A stretch of DNA of 64,000 bases. Source: Synechococcus sp. A10-1-5-1. GTDB lineage: Bacteria > Cyanobacteriota > Cyanobacteriia > PCC-6307 > Cyanobiaceae. The stretch's first letter is position 1; every line of letters starts with the position of its first letter. Shown piece after piece: positions 39,614-52,167 of this stretch. The stretch is taken from contig NZ_CP096032.1 in the NCBI RefSeq assembly GCF_023115425.1, forward strand, positions 1,674,001 to 1,738,000. The letters run 5' to 3'. Both the position numbers and the translations under genes were made by a program. Below the pieces are notes generated by a model, which saw only the letters and a list, made by a program, of their open reading frames with translations, was not told the DNA's origin and made no database searches.

Positions 39614-39673
39614 GAACAAATGGGATCAGGGGCGAACAAATGGGATCAGGGGTGAACAAATGGGATCAACATC
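39614..39673. repeat. Three 20-bp tandem repeats upstream of the xis-like gene
   Basis: GAACAAATGGGATCA recurs at 39614, 39634 and 39654 with an exact 20-base period; the first two units continue GGGG, the third diverges. They lie in the 211-base gap between the integrase end and the xis-like start, i.e. in the likely promoter region. They could bind the HTH protein or the recombinase. Confidence 0.75.
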
Positions 39674-39721
39674 ACCCCGATAGATGGGGTCAACCCCGCC
39701 AAAATGGATTGCTACAGAGTG

Positions 39722-41044
39722 TTACTGCGACACCTTGGAAAGCTTTGCCATTGCGGTTCGGCGCTGCTTGGCTGCTGCCACCGCGTCCTTGACCGAGGTC
39801 TCGTCAGTCCAGTTCCCGTAGTACCGGAGATGGGTGTCGTGGTCGTGTCCCATCAGGCTCGAGGCCCAGCGGGTGCCCACCCCCATCAGGTGCGCTTGCC
39901 AAGCAAAGCCATGGCGCAGGCTGTATGGCGTCAGGCCTGGAGTGCTGGCCACCAGTGACCGCCAAGGCTGATACCGGCGCAGGTACTGAGCGAAGGCGTT
40001 CCCGACCAGCTTGGAGGTGTGCTGCCCCTTCTTGTATCCCTCAATCGCCGTCTGGATCTGCGGGGGGAGCTTGATCAGGCCGCTGGCCCATTGATGGGCG
40101 AGCTTGTCCCCAAGCCCCTCCAGCTCGACTGGCTCTAGCGCTTCAAGGATCCGCTCCTTGCCGCGGCCCTGTTCGCGGGCAGTCCGATTCATGTCCGCCC
40201 TATTGCGCTTGACCCCAGTGGTGCGCAGCTGGCCGTCTTCAAAGCGGAGGTTCGCCAGCTCAGCAGGGCGCAGGCCAAACAGGGCCACCAACCCCACCGC
40301 GAGGTAGAGGTCCCATCGCTTGTCGGCCTCCAGTGCTTCCAGCAACTGGATGAGCTGCTCTGGCTTCAGAGGCGGAGTCTGAATGTCGGTTGCTTGCCGA
40401 TCGGCCATGCCCACCAGTTCCCGGCGCTTCTCCTTGGAGGTTGCCAAGAACAGCGAGGGCATCCCGCAGTCCTCCACGCAATGCCGCAGCAAGGCGGAGA
40501 GCTCCTGCAGGTTCCGGCGGCGCCCCTCACCGCCTGGTGCTGTGTTCTGCAAGTGCATCTCGGTGTAAGCCTTCAGCACCGCAGGCCCATCACCTGGAGC
40601 GGGCTTGGAGGCCATCACCTCAAGGAACCGTTTGATCACCTTGCGAGAGTCCCCGAGGGTGGTCTCCCTTAGGTCGCTGCGCTTGCGGAGGTAGTCCCTG
40701 CATGCCGCGGCCCATTCCCCCTCTTGGGCGCTGAGTGAGCTGGCGTCGATCTTGCGGACCCGCTTGGCGTTCTTCTTCCGCTCCTTGACGGTGGTGAAGG
40801 AGGTGTCCTCCCCCATCTCGGTGATGAAACTCTTGACCTCCTTGAGGACGGCCTGGCCGGCGCCGCGCTCCCAAGGAATGTCAGTCATGTAGTCCAGCCG
40901 CTTGCTGCTGCCCGGCTGCCTGTACCAGAGCCTTACGCGCTCTCTTGCATTGGAGACGGTCCAGCAGCCGACATGGGGCCCATCAGGGATACCCTCAGCC
41001 AGCACCATCCGGATTGCGTCGCCCAGCCCTTGGGGGTCCGCCAT
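39722..41044 (-). CDS. int: Tyrosine recombinase (integrase)
   Basis: About 440 residues from ATG 41044. An N-terminal basic arm region and a core-binding domain (about 105-200) precede the catalytic domain. Catalytic residues: Arg259 in FGLRPAEL, Arg377/His378 in TPYSLRHGFAW, His400 in LMGHDHD and Tyr408 or 409 in RYYGNW. The usual first His of the HxxR box is Tyr (PYSLRH). It starts 195 bases from attR and reads into the element. It is the only complete recombinase present and is assumed to act on the tRNA-Val sites. Confidence 0.93.
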   Translation of the reverse strand: MADPQGLGDAIRMVLAEGIPDGPHVGCWTVSNARERVRLWYRQPGSSKRLDYMTDIPWERGAGQAVLKEVKSFITEMGEDTSFTTVKERKKNAKRVRKIDASSLSAQEGEWAAACRDYLRKRSDLRETTLGDSRKVIKRFLEVMASKPAPGDGPAVLKAYTEMHLQNTAPGGEGRRRNLQELSALLRHCVEDCGMPSLFLATSKEKRRELVGMADRQATDIQTPPLKPEQLIQLLEALEADKRWDLYLAVGLVALFGLRPAELANLRFEDGQLRTTGVKRNRADMNRTAREQGRGKERILEALEPVELEGLGDKLAHQWASGLIKLPPQIQTAIEGYKKGQHTSKLVGNAFAQYLRRYQPWRSLVASTPGLTPYSLRHGFAWQAHLMGVGTRWASSLMGHDHDTHLRYYGNWTDETSVKDAVAAAKQRRTAMAKLSKVSQ

Positions 41045-41124
41045 TGATATGTGACTCGGTGCGCCAATAATTGCACACACTCCCTGCTTGTCTAACGGGA
41101 TTCACTTGGTGCGCATTTGGCGCG

Positions 41125-41149
41125 TTTGTGTGCAAATCCGTGTGCAAAT
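41125..41149 (+). repeat. Right arm-type repeat pair near attR
   Basis: TTTGTGTGCAAA at 41125 and GTGTGCAAAT at 41140, 15 bases apart, repeat the pair at 24295/24310 near attL in sequence, spacing and orientation. Lying between the integrase start and attR, they fit arm-binding sites. Confidence 0.5.
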
Positions 41150-41238
41150 GGGCTCAAAACTGCCTACGCGTGAGCACGCAGATCTCCTAAAGCCCTTGGT
41201 ATGACTAGGAGACCCCTTGCGGCAACTGCACACAAATT

Positions 41239-41284
41239 TGCCTTACAAGCAGGATGTCGCTGGTTCGAACCCGGCACCGGGCAT
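41239..41284 (+). repeat. attR: displaced 46-bp tRNA-Val fragment
   Basis: Exact copy of 24179-24224, i.e. the tRNA from the anticodon arm to one base past the 3' end. The 5' half of a tRNA is absent in front of it, so it cannot be a functional tRNA. It marks the right end of the element; host sulP begins to be read 9 bases beyond (stop codon side). Confidence 0.93.
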
Positions 41285-41292
41285 CAAGGCCG

Positions 41293-42831
41293 TTAGTGGG
41301 CTGACGACAGCTCACCTCCGCGGCCGCCGGCCTCTTCTGCCACGCCGATGCGTGCGAACAGGTTCGTGCTCTCTTGATTGAGGTTCACAACCTCAACATC
41401 ACTGCCGCCAAGCTTGAGCTTGCGGATCACCTGGTCAAGGGCGGTCACGCCGCTTTGATCCCAGATGTGGGCTTCGCCCATGTCGATGGTGACGCGAGCA
41501 GGGTGCTCGTGCAGTTCAAAGCCCTGGCGGAAATAGATGCTGCTGACGAAGAACAGCTGGCCGCGGACGCGATAAATCCGGTGATCGCTGCCGCTGAGCT
41601 CGCTGCTCACCTCGATCACCTTGGCCACCTTGCGGCTGAAGAGAATTCCAGCCAGGGCCACACCGGAGAGCAGGCCCACCGCCAGGTTGTGGGTCAGCAC
41701 GGTGACGACCACCGTCAGCAACATCACGGAGGTGTCGCTCTTGGGGATGCGGCGGATGCTGCGGATCGAATCCCAGTTCGCGGTGTTGATGGCGATCATC
41801 ACCATCACCCCCACCAGGGTGGCCATGGGGATCTGATTCACCCACTGGCTGGCCAGCAGGATCATCGCCAGCAGGCTGACGCCCGAGGTGAGGGTGGAGA
41901 GGCGGGTGCGGCCGCCATAGCCCACGTTCATCACCGATTGGCCCACCAAGGCGCAACCGGCCATGCCGCCGAAGAGGGAGCTGACGATGTTGCCGATGCC
42001 TTGGCCGCGGGCCTCCTGGTTTTTGTGGGTGCTGCTGTCGGTGAGGTCGTCGAGGATGTCCTGGGTCAGGAAGGTCTCCATCAGGCCCACCAGGGAGATG
42101 GCCAGGGCCGTTGGCAGGATCAAGCCCAGGGTGCCCGTGGTGAAGGGAACCTGAGGTAGGCCGAATTGGGGGAGGCCGGCCGGCAGGGTGCCGAGGCTGC
42201 TCACCGTGGGCACGTCAAGGCCCATGCGAATGGAGATGCCGGTCGAGATGAAGATCGCCACCAGGGCCGAGGGGACGACCTTGGTGAAGCGCGGCAACAC
42301 ATAAATGATCACCAGGGTTAGGGCCATCAGACCCCAGACCGCTGGCAGTTGAGCTGAGGTGACCGCCACCTTTTCGGGGTGGAAGAAATCGAGCCCCAGC
42401 TGGGGAAGCTGTGCCAGGAAGATCAGAATCGCCAGGGCGTTCACAAAGCCCGCCATCACCGGCTGGGGCACGAAGCGCATCTGATGGGCCAGGCGCAGAT
42501 AGCCCCAGGCGATCTGCAGGACGCCTGTCAGAACCCCCGCTGCCAGCAGGTACTGCAGCCCCATCCCTTCTCCGAGGGCGTTGCCCTGTTCCACCAGCCC
42601 GGTCATCAGCAGGGCGGTGGAGCCCGTCGCCGAAGTGATCATGGCGGAGCGCCCACCGACGACTGCCAGGGTCACCGAGAGCATGAAGGCGCCAAACAGG
42701 CCGACCCGCGGATCAACGCCGGCGATGCCGGAGAAGGCGATGGCCTCGGGGATCATCGCGAAGGCCACCACCAGGCCCGAGAGGATGTCCCGATGGGGTT
42801 TGCCCCACCATTCTTTGAGGGCGAAATTCAT
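41293..42831 (-). CDS. SulP-family anion transporter (sulfate/bicarbonate, BicA-like)
   Basis: 512 residues: an integral membrane domain of about 10-12 helices starting [20 protein letters not shown], then a C-terminal STAS domain ([20 protein letters not shown]). Family members carry sulfate or, in cyanobacteria, bicarbonate with sodium (BicA). The sequence alone does not separate the two. It is host DNA immediately right of attR; its stop lies 9 bases from the repeat, so the insertion spared it. Confidence 0.9.
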   Translation of the reverse strand: MNFALKEWWGKPHRDILSGLVVAFAMIPEAIAFSGIAGVDPRVGLFGAFMLSVTLAVVGGRSAMITSATGSTALLMTGLVEQGNALGEGMGLQYLLAAGVLTGVLQIAWGYLRLAHQMRFVPQPVMAGFVNALAILIFLAQLPQLGLDFFHPEKVAVTSAQLPAVWGLMALTLVIIYVLPRFTKVVPSALVAIFISTGISIRMGLDVPTVSSLGTLPAGLPQFGLPQVPFTTGTLGLILPTALAISLVGLMETFLTQDILDDLTDSSTHKNQEARGQGIGNIVSSLFGGMAGCALVGQSVMNVGYGGRTRLSTLTSGVSLLAMILLASQWVNQIPMATLVGVMVMIAINTANWDSIRSIRRIPKSDTSVMLLTVVVTVLTHNLAVGLLSGVALAGILFSRKVAKVIEVSSELSGSDHRIYRVRGQLFFVSSIYFRQGFELHEHPARVTIDMGEAHIWDQSGVTALDQVIRKLKLGGSDVEVVNLNQESTNLFARIGVAEEAGGRGGELSSAH

Positions 42832-42862
42832 AGGACCTGCGGTGGCTGTCGTCTGGCGTTCC

Positions 42863-43792
42863 CTACCGGGAACTGCCCGCTTCGGCCGACCCTATCAGTG
42901 CTGCACTGACCTCCCTGAGGCGGGCGCAGGCCTCAGGATCCAGCGCTTGCGGGGGCATGCGGCAGCTCGTTGGGTAGCCCCGCAGGTTCCCGAAGCCCCC
43001 TGGTCCGTAGAACACCCCCGCCTTGGCCTCCGGGGCCGTGGCGGCATAGAGCTGGGGCAGGGCACCCATGGCGGCGCTTTGGAAGAGCGGGTCCATCAGG
43101 CGGTAGGCCAGCCCCTCAACCTTGGCGTTTTTTGAGGCCACGGAGGTGGGCTGCAGGTTGGTGCGGGCCAGCCCCGGGTGTGCCACGAGCGACTGCACGC
43201 TGGAGCCTTCCTGCTCCAGCTGGCGCTGCAGCTCTAGGGCCGTCATGGCGTTGGCGAGCTTGCTTTGGCCGTAGGCATCCCAGGGCCTGTAGCGCTTCTC
43301 CCCTTGGAGATCCTCGAACTGGATGCGGCCGAAATAGGCCGCCCCGGAGCTCACATGCACCACTCGGCCGGCAGGGCTCTGCTTCAGCAGGGGAAGCAAG
43401 GCCTGGGTCAAGGCAACGTGGCCCAGGTGGTTCACCGCGAATTGCAACTCAAATCCCTGGCGGCTCAGGGTCCGGGGCGGTGCCATCACCCCAGCGTTGT
43501 TCAGCAGCAGATCGAGACTCTGCACCTGGGCGGCGGCCCGCTGCACACTGCCCAGATCCGCCAGGTCCAGTTCCAGGGGGATCAACTCAGCGCCGGTTTC
43601 CGCCTGCAGGGCTGAGGCGGTGGTGGTGGCTTTCTCCAGGCTGCGGCAGGCCAGCAGCACGGTGGCGCCTTTGGTGGCGAGGGCCCTGGCGCTCTCGAGG
43701 CCCAGGCCGCTGTTGGCACCGGTGATCAGGGCGGTCCGCCCCCGTTGATCGGGAATCTCAGCGGCGGTCCAGGGCACGGCGGGGCGGAGCAC
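42863..43792 (-). CDS. Short-chain dehydrogenase/reductase (protochlorophyllide-reductase-like)
   Basis: 309 residues from a GTG at 43792. NAD(P)-binding motif [27 protein letters not shown], and the active-site Ser/Tyr/Lys in [12 protein letters not shown] and AYGQSKLAN. It resembles the RDH/POR branch of SDRs, but several POR-specific Cys residues are not evident, so substrate is open. The start overlaps the methyltransferase stop by one base, suggesting joint translation. Confidence 0.85.
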   Translation of the reverse strand: MLRPAVPWTAAEIPDQRGRTALITGANSGLGLESARALATKGATVLLACRSLEKATTTASALQAETGAELIPLELDLADLGSVQRAAAQVQSLDLLLNNAGVMAPPRTLSRQGFELQFAVNHLGHVALTQALLPLLKQSPAGRVVHVSSGAAYFGRIQFEDLQGEKRYRPWDAYGQSKLANAMTALELQRQLEQEGSSVQSLVAHPGLARTNLQPTSVASKNAKVEGLAYRLMDPLFQSAAMGALPQLYAATAPEAKAGVFYGPGGFGNLRGYPTSCRMPPQALDPEACARLREVSAALIGSAEAGSSR

Positions 43793-44607
43793 TACGCCCC
43801 CAATCGTCTCGCCCGCAGCTCCAGCACCGTGGGTCCGACCCAAAAACTGCCGGGGTCGGACGCGGCAGCCTGAATCTGCGCGAGCGTTTCGGCTTGATCC
43901 GCTGCGCTCCAGAGCCCCAGCCGTTGCAGCTGCAGCCCGTAGACCGCGACAAAGCGCTCCATCCACTGGGCCGCCATGGATCCCTGGCGACCCAGTACCG
44001 GCAGAGGCAAAAGCTCTTCGATTTGCCAGCCCCGAGCGGCGAGCAAGGACGGCAACTTGCGGTTCACGTCCGGGTCTCCGCCGGCTGCGCGGAAGCTCTG
44101 CTGACAGGCCTGGCCGAAGCGGGCCACCGCCTCCGCCCCTGGATGGAGGGCGAAGGTGTCCCAGTGGACGTATTCGTGGAAGAGCACCTGGGAGCCCGCT
44201 GGAAGGCACTGCTCAAGCCCCGTCAGCAGGGGCTCAAGGTCCGGCAGAAACATCGCTAGCCACCGGCACCAGGCCAGATCGAATGGCTCGTCCGGCCAGG
44301 GATCCTTCAACAGGTCGTGTTGGCGGAACTCCAGCTGGGCCAGGCCGCCCCGCTGCGCTAGTTCTTGGGCCTCTGCGACGTAGTCCCCGCTGAGCTCCAG
44401 GCCCAGGACCCGTCCACTGGGGCCCACGCAGGCGGCGAGATCGGCGGCCGCAAAGCCAGGGCCGGCGCCCAAATCGAGCAGCCGTTGCCCGGCTCTGAGG
44501 CCTGCCCGCGTCCAGGCCGCTTGGCTGATGGGTAACCAGAGCGCGTGCTGAAAGTGCAGGCGCTCCAGTTCGCTCTGATGGGTTCCGAGGACGTAGTCCG
44601 AGGCCAT
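43792..44607 (-). CDS. SAM-dependent methyltransferase (class I)
   Basis: 271 residues. The SAM-binding motif I is LLDLGAGPGFAAADLAACVG, followed by the acidic strand end VLGLELSGDYV and FDLAWCRWLAMF. Substrate unknown. It is coupled to the SDR gene by a one-base overlap, so both may modify one small molecule. Confidence 0.82.
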   Translation of the reverse strand: MASDYVLGTHQSELERLHFQHALWLPISQAAWTRAGLRAGQRLLDLGAGPGFAAADLAACVGPSGRVLGLELSGDYVAEAQELAQRGGLAQLEFRQHDLLKDPWPDEPFDLAWCRWLAMFLPDLEPLLTGLEQCLPAGSQVLFHEYVHWDTFALHPGAEAVARFGQACQQSFRAAGGDPDVNRKLPSLLAARGWQIEELLPLPVLGRQGSMAAQWMERFVAVYGLQLQRLGLWSAADQAETLAQIQAAASDPGSFWVGPTVLELRARRLGA

Positions 44608-44618
44608 GGCCCCGAGGC

Positions 44619-44873
44619 TCAGTCTTCAGGGAAGAGCAGCGCGGCGAGTTCGTCGGGATCCACGTCATAGACGCGGGCCAGGCTGGTTTCGATCGCAGCG
44701 GTCACCTCGCCGGGGAGGAAGCGCATGGCGCTGAGGGCGTCGTCGGTGATCTCGTCGGTCAAAAGCTTGTCGCCGCCAAGCTTTTCGTCATTGATGACGG
44801 CCATCACCCAGCTCTGGTAGGCGTACACCAGATCGGAAAACTCCAGATCGGCATCGTTGAAGTCGAGGGCCAT
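44619..44873 (-). CDS. Conserved-type hypothetical protein
   Basis: 84 residues from ATG 44873: MALDFNDADLEFSDLVYAYQ, then DEITDDALSAMRFLPGEVTA and an acidic end (DPDELAALLFPED). The earlier frame opening at 44906 is less likely. Strongly acidic, no membrane segment; I do not recognise it. It stops 11 bases before the methyltransferase start on the same strand. Confidence 0.65.
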   Translation of the reverse strand: MALDFNDADLEFSDLVYAYQSWVMAVINDEKLGGDKLLTDEITDDALSAMRFLPGEVTAAIETSLARVYDVDPDELAALLFPED

Positions 44874-44926
44874 GGCTCGGCGTTCACTGGACCGCAGTCT
44901 GCACACTGATGGGGAGGATGGATGTC

Positions 44927-45385
44927 ATGACAACTGCATCTCCTGACCCGCTGGCCCTGCAGGCGACCTTGGTGGATTTCGCCCTGGCGGAGTTGGTGCG
45001 CCAAAACCGCGAGAGCTTCCCGCCCCTCTGGAGTCGTGAGAGCTGGGCGAAATTGCTGATCTGGTTGGCCCTGAACTGCGGTTGCAGTGGCGATGAGGCG
45101 GGTCTGAAGACCTTCGCTGAGGCCATCGGTGCGGTCCAGACCGCTCGGATGCGCCGGGTCTTCTTTGAGCGGGAGCTGGGGGATCTGGAGCTGCAGTTGA
45201 TGGCCGATCCCGCCGAGCAGCAGGTGCTGGTCCTGCCCCAAGGCCCCGCTGATGAGGTGCTTGACCCCGATCGAATCAGGCGCGCGCTGGAGCGGGTCGG
45301 TTTGAGCGAGCGTCTCCCGCCGGAGCGGGAGCGCTGGCAGCGCCTTGATGCCCTGGTGGCCATCCCCTGGTTGGAGTCGGCCTGA
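44927..45385 (+). CDS. Hypothetical protein upstream of a 2OG oxygenase
   Basis: 152 residues from ATG 44927, which has GGGAGG 9 bases upstream; an ATG at 44918 is too close to that site. Helical, with LVDFALAELVRQNRESFPPL, and a C-terminal PPERERWQRLDALVAIPWLE. No motif recognised. Its stop overlaps the next gene's ATG by one base. Confidence 0.65.
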   Translation: MTTASPDPLALQATLVDFALAELVRQNRESFPPLWSRESWAKLLIWLALNCGCSGDEAGLKTFAEAIGAVQTARMRRVFFERELGDLELQLMADPAEQQVLVLPQGPADEVLDPDRIRRALERVGLSERLPPERERWQRLDALVAIPWLESA

Positions 45386-46008
45386 TGGACCTGATCGCCC
45401 GGTACAGCAACCCTGGTTTTGAAGCCCTCTCCGATGGGGTGATGGCCTTTTTCGAGCGCCGCGAGGACCTGCGGCGTCCTGGAGTGGCCTTTGGGCCCGA
45501 TGGGACTGAGCCCGCCAAGGTCTCGACCGACATCAGCCTGGTCGCCATCGACCGCTCTGACCCCGAAGCCTTTGCCCTGGCGGAGGTGATCCTGCGCGGG
45601 GTCACGGCTGCCTTGGAGCGCTATCTGCAGGAGCGCCCCCTGTTTCGCGATTGCTGCCCGGATCAAGAGCTCTTCGTTAATCCGATCTTCAACCTGCAGC
45701 GCTATGCCCCCGGTGAGGGCTTCAAGCGCTGGCACTGCGATTGGACCATCAGCGATGAGGCCACCGAGCCGGTGCACCGCGTCATGGCCTGGATTCTTTA
45801 TTGCAACAGCGTCGAGGAAGCCGGCACCGAGTTCCACTGGCAGGGGCACCACGAGGAGGCCCAGCGCGGCAAACTCGTGCTCTTCCCCGCAGGGCCCTCC
45901 CACATCCACCGCGGCCGGGTGAATCAGAGCGAGAGCAAAACCATCGCCACCGGTTGGATTAACGCCGGTAGCCGGGAGGCCTATCTCAAGCGCCTGGCGG
46001 CGGGGTGA
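45385..46008 (+). CDS. 2-Oxoglutarate/Fe(II)-dependent oxygenase
   Basis: 207 residues with a prolyl-4-hydroxylase-like jelly roll. Predicted iron ligands are His and Asp in RWHCDWTIS and the distal His in GPSHIHRGRVN; the basic residue after it would bind 2-oxoglutarate. FNLQRYAPGEGFKRWH is typical of this fold. Substrate unknown. Coupled to the preceding hypothetical gene and 49 bases before valS. Confidence 0.82.
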   Translation: MDLIARYSNPGFEALSDGVMAFFERREDLRRPGVAFGPDGTEPAKVSTDISLVAIDRSDPEAFALAEVILRGVTAALERYLQERPLFRDCCPDQELFVNPIFNLQRYAPGEGFKRWHCDWTISDEATEPVHRVMAWILYCNSVEEAGTEFHWQGHHEEAQRGKLVLFPAGPSHIHRGRVNQSESKTIATGWINAGSREAYLKRLAAG

Positions 46009-46057
46009 GTCCCCGGCGGCCCTTTGCGAGCATGGGTGAATTGCCTGATCTGCTCCC

Positions 46058-48838
46058 GTGACCGAGGCCACCGCCGCTGCTCCTGCCACCGCTGCGGAGG
46101 CTCTGTCCAAGACCTATGACCCGGTGGGTACCGAGGCGCGCTGGCAGCAGGCCTGGGAAACCCAAGGCGCGTTTCACCCCGACCCGAAGGCCCCCGGTGA
46201 GCCGTTTTCGGTGGTGATCCCACCGCCGAACGTGACCGGCAGCCTGCACATGGGCCACGCGTTCAACACGGCCCTGATCGACACGATCGTCCGCTTCCAG
46301 CGGTTGCAGGGCAAGAACGTCCTGTGCCTGCCCGGCACCGACCACGCCTCGATCGCCGTGCAGACGATCCTGGAGAAGCAGCTCAAGGCGGACGGCAAGC
46401 GCAAGGAAGACCTCGGCCGTGAGGCCTTCCTGGAGAAGGCCTGGGAATGGAAGGCCCAGAGCGGCGGCACGATCGTCGGCCAGCTGCGTCGCCTCGGCTA
46501 CTCAGTCGACTGGCGCCGTGAGCGCTTCACCCTCGACGCCGGCTGCAGCGAAGCGGTGATCGAAGCCTTTAATCGCCTGCATGAGCAGGGCTTGATCTAC
46601 CGGGGTGAATACCTGGTGAATTGGTGCCCCGCGTCTGGATCCGCCGTGAGCGATCTGGAGGTGGAGATGAAGGAGGTGGATGGTCACCTCTGGCATTTCC
46701 GCTATCCCCTGAGCAGCGGCAAGGGCTTCCTGGAGGTGGCCACGACCCGCCCGGAAACCCTCTTGGGTGACACCGGGGTGGCGGTGAATCCCAAGGATCC
46801 GCGTTATGGCGAGCTGGTGGGCCAGACCCTGAACCTGCCGCTGGTGGGCCGGGAGATTCCGATCGTGGCCGACGACCACGTCGATGCGGAGTTCGGGACG
46901 GGCTGCGTCAAAGTCACCCCCGCCCACGACCCCAACGACTTCGCGATCGGTCAGCGCCACAACCTGCCGCTGATCACAGTGATGGCGAAGGACGGCTCGA
47001 TGAATGAGGCCGCCGGTCGCTTCCAAGGACTCGATCGCTTTGAAGCCCGCAAGGCCGTGGTGGCGGCCATGGAGGAGGAGGGCTTCCTGGTGAAGGTGGA
47101 GGACTACCGCCACAGCGTTCCCTTCTCCGACCGGGGCAAGGTGCCCGTGGAGCCGCTGCTCTCGACCCAGTGGTTCGTCAAAACCGAGCCCTTGGCGGCC
47201 CGCTGCCGCGAGGCGTTGGATCAGGCCGATCCACGTTTTGTGCCAGAGCGCTGGAGCAAGGTCTACCGCGATTGGCTCACGGACATTCGCGATTGGTGCA
47301 TCTCCCGCCAGCTCTGGTGGGGCCACCGCATTCCCGCCTGGTTTGTCGTCAGCGAGACCGGCGGCGTGATCACCGACAGCACGCCCTATGTCGTGGCCCG
47401 TGATGAAGGCGAGGCCCAGCGCAAAGCCGAAGCCCAATTCGGTGCCGGTGCCGCCCTGGAGCAGGACCCCGACGCCCTCGACACCTGGTTCTCCAGCGGT
47501 CTATGGCCCTTCTCCACCATGGGTTGGCCCCATGCCGAGGCGGCGGATCTGCAGCGCTGGTACCCCACCAGCGTGCTGGTGACGGGTTTCGACATCATCT
47601 TTTTCTGGGTGGCCCGGATGACGATGATGGCCGGCGCCTTCACGGGGCGAATGCCGTTCCAGGACGTCTACATCCACGGCCTGGTGCGGGATGAGAACAA
47701 CCGCAAGATGAGCAAGTCGGCGGGCAATGGCATCGACCCGCTGCTGCTGATCGACCGCTACGGCGCCGATGCCCTGCGCTTTGCCTTGGTGCGTGAGGTG
47801 GCCGGCGCTGGCCAGGACATTCGCCTGGACTACGACCGCAAGTCAGACACCTCCGCCACGGTCGAGGCCTCGCGCAACTTCGCCAACAAGCTCTGGAACG
47901 TCACCCGCTTCGCCCTGATGAACCTGGGCGGCGAGACCCCCGCGAGCCTGGGTGAGCCTGACCCTGCGGCCCTGCAGCTGGCGGACCGTTGGATCCTGTC
48001 GCGGCTGGCCCGGGTGAACCGCGATAGCGCTGAGCGCTACGGCAGCTATGGCCTCGGGGAGGCGGCGAAGGGGCTCTATGAATTCGCCTGGAACGAGGTC
48101 TGCGACTGGTACGTCGAGCTGATCAAGCGCCGCCTGAACCCCGGCGAGAACCCCAGTGCTGAAGCTCTGGCGGATCAACGCACGGCCCGGCAGGTGCTGG
48201 CCAAGGCCCTGAATGAATTGCTGGTGATGCTGCATCCCCTGATGCCCCACCTCAGCGAGGAGCTCTGGCATGGCCTCAACGGCGAGCCCGAGGAGACGTT
48301 CCTGGCCCTGCAGCCCTGGCCCACTCTCGACGTCTCCGCCCTGGACGACGACCTGGAGGCGTCCTTCGCCGACCTGATTGAGGCGATCCGCGTGGTTCGC
48401 AACCTGCGGGCGGTGGCGGGTCTAAAGCCCAGCCAGAGCGTCCCAGTGCGGTTCGTGACCGGTCGCAGGGCCTTGGCCTCGGTGCTGAGTGCCGCCACCG
48501 CGGACATCACGGCCTTGACCCGCGCGGAGCAGGTGGAGGTGCTGGACCCCGCCGCCGCTGAGGCCAATCCCGCCGCCAAAGCCCTGGCCGGCGTGAGCGG
48601 TGAGCTTCAGGTGTTGCTGCCGATCGATGGCCTGGTGGATCTCGAGGCGCTGCGGGGTCGCCTGGAGAAGGACATCGCCAAGGCGGAGAAGGAGATCAAG
48701 GGGCTCTCGGGTCGCCTCTCGAACCCCAATTTCGCCTCCAAGGCCCCCCCTGAGGTGGTGGCGGAGTGCCAGGCCAACTTGGCGGAAGCGGAAGCCCAGG
48801 CGGAGCTGGCCCGCAAGCGCCTGGCCGACCTGGGTTGA
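46058..48838 (+). CDS. valS: Valyl-tRNA synthetase
   Basis: 926 residues from a GTG start. Class Ia signature [16 protein letters not shown] (HIGH type) near residue 55, the editing domain ([17 protein letters not shown]), the KMSKS motif in [11 protein letters not shown], and a C-terminal coiled coil ([15 protein letters not shown]). There is no CAAD appendage at the C-terminus, unlike some cyanobacterial ValRS. A tRNA-Val with an inserted element lies about 22 kb away. Confidence 0.98.
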   Translation: MTEATAAAPATAAEALSKTYDPVGTEARWQQAWETQGAFHPDPKAPGEPFSVVIPPPNVTGSLHMGHAFNTALIDTIVRFQRLQGKNVLCLPGTDHASIAVQTILEKQLKADGKRKEDLGREAFLEKAWEWKAQSGGTIVGQLRRLGYSVDWRRERFTLDAGCSEAVIEAFNRLHEQGLIYRGEYLVNWCPASGSAVSDLEVEMKEVDGHLWHFRYPLSSGKGFLEVATTRPETLLGDTGVAVNPKDPRYGELVGQTLNLPLVGREIPIVADDHVDAEFGTGCVKVTPAHDPNDFAIGQRHNLPLITVMAKDGSMNEAAGRFQGLDRFEARKAVVAAMEEEGFLVKVEDYRHSVPFSDRGKVPVEPLLSTQWFVKTEPLAARCREALDQADPRFVPERWSKVYRDWLTDIRDWCISRQLWWGHRIPAWFVVSETGGVITDSTPYVVARDEGEAQRKAEAQFGAGAALEQDPDALDTWFSSGLWPFSTMGWPHAEAADLQRWYPTSVLVTGFDIIFFWVARMTMMAGAFTGRMPFQDVYIHGLVRDENNRKMSKSAGNGIDPLLLIDRYGADALRFALVREVAGAGQDIRLDYDRKSDTSATVEASRNFANKLWNVTRFALMNLGGETPASLGEPDPAALQLADRWILSRLARVNRDSAERYGSYGLGEAAKGLYEFAWNEVCDWYVELIKRRLNPGENPSAEALADQRTARQVLAKALNELLVMLHPLMPHLSEELWHGLNGEPEETFLALQPWPTLDVSALDDDLEASFADLIEAIRVVRNLRAVAGLKPSQSVPVRFVTGRRALASVLSAATADITALTRAEQVEVLDPAAAEANPAAKALAGVSGELQVLLPIDGLVDLEALRGRLEKDIAKAEKEIKGLSGRLSNPNFASKAPPEVVAECQANLAEAEAQAELARKRLADLG

Positions 48839-49427
48839 TGGATTGGCAGAGCTGGCTTCCGGTTCTTCAGTCCCCTGCTGGGGCGCTGCTGTTCATTCCC
48901 CTCTATGGGATTTGGGTGACGCTGCTGCTGCCGGGGGTCTGGGCTTCGATGCTGGCCGGCGCCTTGTACGGGACCTGGTGGGGCAGCCTGATCGTCTTTG
49001 TCGGGGCCTGCCTGGGGGCCGAAGCGGCCTTTCTGCTGGGACGGACCTGGCTGCGCGATTGGGCGCTGCGCCGGCTTGAGGCGTTCCCCAAGCTGCAGGC
49101 TGTTGAGCAGGCGGTCAGCCGAGAGGGCTTGAAGCTGGTGCTGCTCACCCGCCTCTCGCCAGCGTTCCCCTTCTCCTTGCTCAACCTGGCCTATGGCCTG
49201 AGCGAGGTGAGCCTGCGCGACTACACGATTGGTCTGATCGGGATCATTCCTGGCACGATCCTGTTCTGCGGCTTGGGGGCCCTCGCTGGCGATGTGGCCC
49301 GCTTTGGCGAGGTGCTCAGCGGTGAGGCCGATCCCTTGACCTGGGCCCTGCGGGTGGTGGGGATCGCCGCCACGGTGGCCTCGGTCTGGCTCGTGGGCCG
49401 CGCCGCCCAGCGGGCCTTAAAGGCCGC

Positions 49428-49443
<16 letters not shown>
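48838..49443 (+). CDS. VTT/DedA-type membrane protein (TVP38 family)
   Basis: 201 residues. ATG 48838 overlaps the valS stop (ATGA). Four to five hydrophobic segments with the VTT-domain motif GACLGAEAAFLLGRTWLRDW and LLTRLSPAFPFSLLNLAYGL. Proteins of this family act in lipid flipping or membrane transport; the exact role is unknown. Its 3' end overlaps a small convergent gene by 16 bases. Confidence 0.85.
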
Positions 49444-51655
<2,212 letters not shown>

Positions 51656-52084
51656 TCAGGCGGCGGCCATTTTTTGAATCCGATCGACCTTCCAGTCGTC
51701 CTCGACCTTGACGAAGGTGAAGTCCAGGGGAAGCTCGGCGTTGTCTTCGGCCTTGAGCTTCACGGTCAAGGTGATCTGGTCTTCCTGGATCCGGGGACGA
51801 CCGGACTTGAGGTTGCGGTACTTGTTCAGCTGCAGTCCCGCCAGGAAGCGAATGAACTGCTGCCGATTCACGTGGGAGCGGTAGTTCTTGGTGGTCAGCA
51901 GGTAGGCGGCGTCAATCCGACCAGAGGCCACCTGGGTGAAGAACTGCTTGATCACCGGATTGATCCCCCGGGCTTCCAGCACCAGCTTCACGGCGGTGAT
52001 GGTCCAGTAGAGGAGCAGGGCCCCGGCGCCAGCCAACAGGGCTTTGGTTCCGATCTGAGAGATCAGGGCCGTATTGAGGTCCAT
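51656..52084 (-). CDS. Membrane-anchored hypothetical protein (DUF4864/NTF2-like)
   Basis: 142 residues. One N-terminal membrane helix (LLAGAGALLLYWTITAVKLV), then an alpha+beta domain with VIKQFFTQVASGRIDAAYLL and LDFTFVKVEDDWKVDRIQ. The pattern resembles NTF2-like/DUF4864 domains; no catalytic residues are evident. It ends 13 bases before the ligA start and may be co-transcribed with it. Confidence 0.65.
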   Translation of the reverse strand: MDLNTALISQIGTKALLAGAGALLLYWTITAVKLVLEARGINPVIKQFFTQVASGRIDAAYLLTTKNYRSHVNRQQFIRFLAGLQLNKYRNLKSGRPRIQEDQITLTVKLKAEDNAELPLDFTFVKVEDDWKVDRIQKMAAA

Positions 52085-52167
52085 CGCGCCCGGGACGAGT
52101 ACATGCGGCCCATGAGTCTGACTGACGGGCCCGTCAGAATGCGGCGCAGCCGTCCAGCTCCTTCGGC

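Noticed and set aside
41239-41284. Second tRNA-Val gene
   Set aside because: Only the part from the anticodon arm to the 3' end is present; the acceptor 5' strand and D arm are missing. It is the attR copy.
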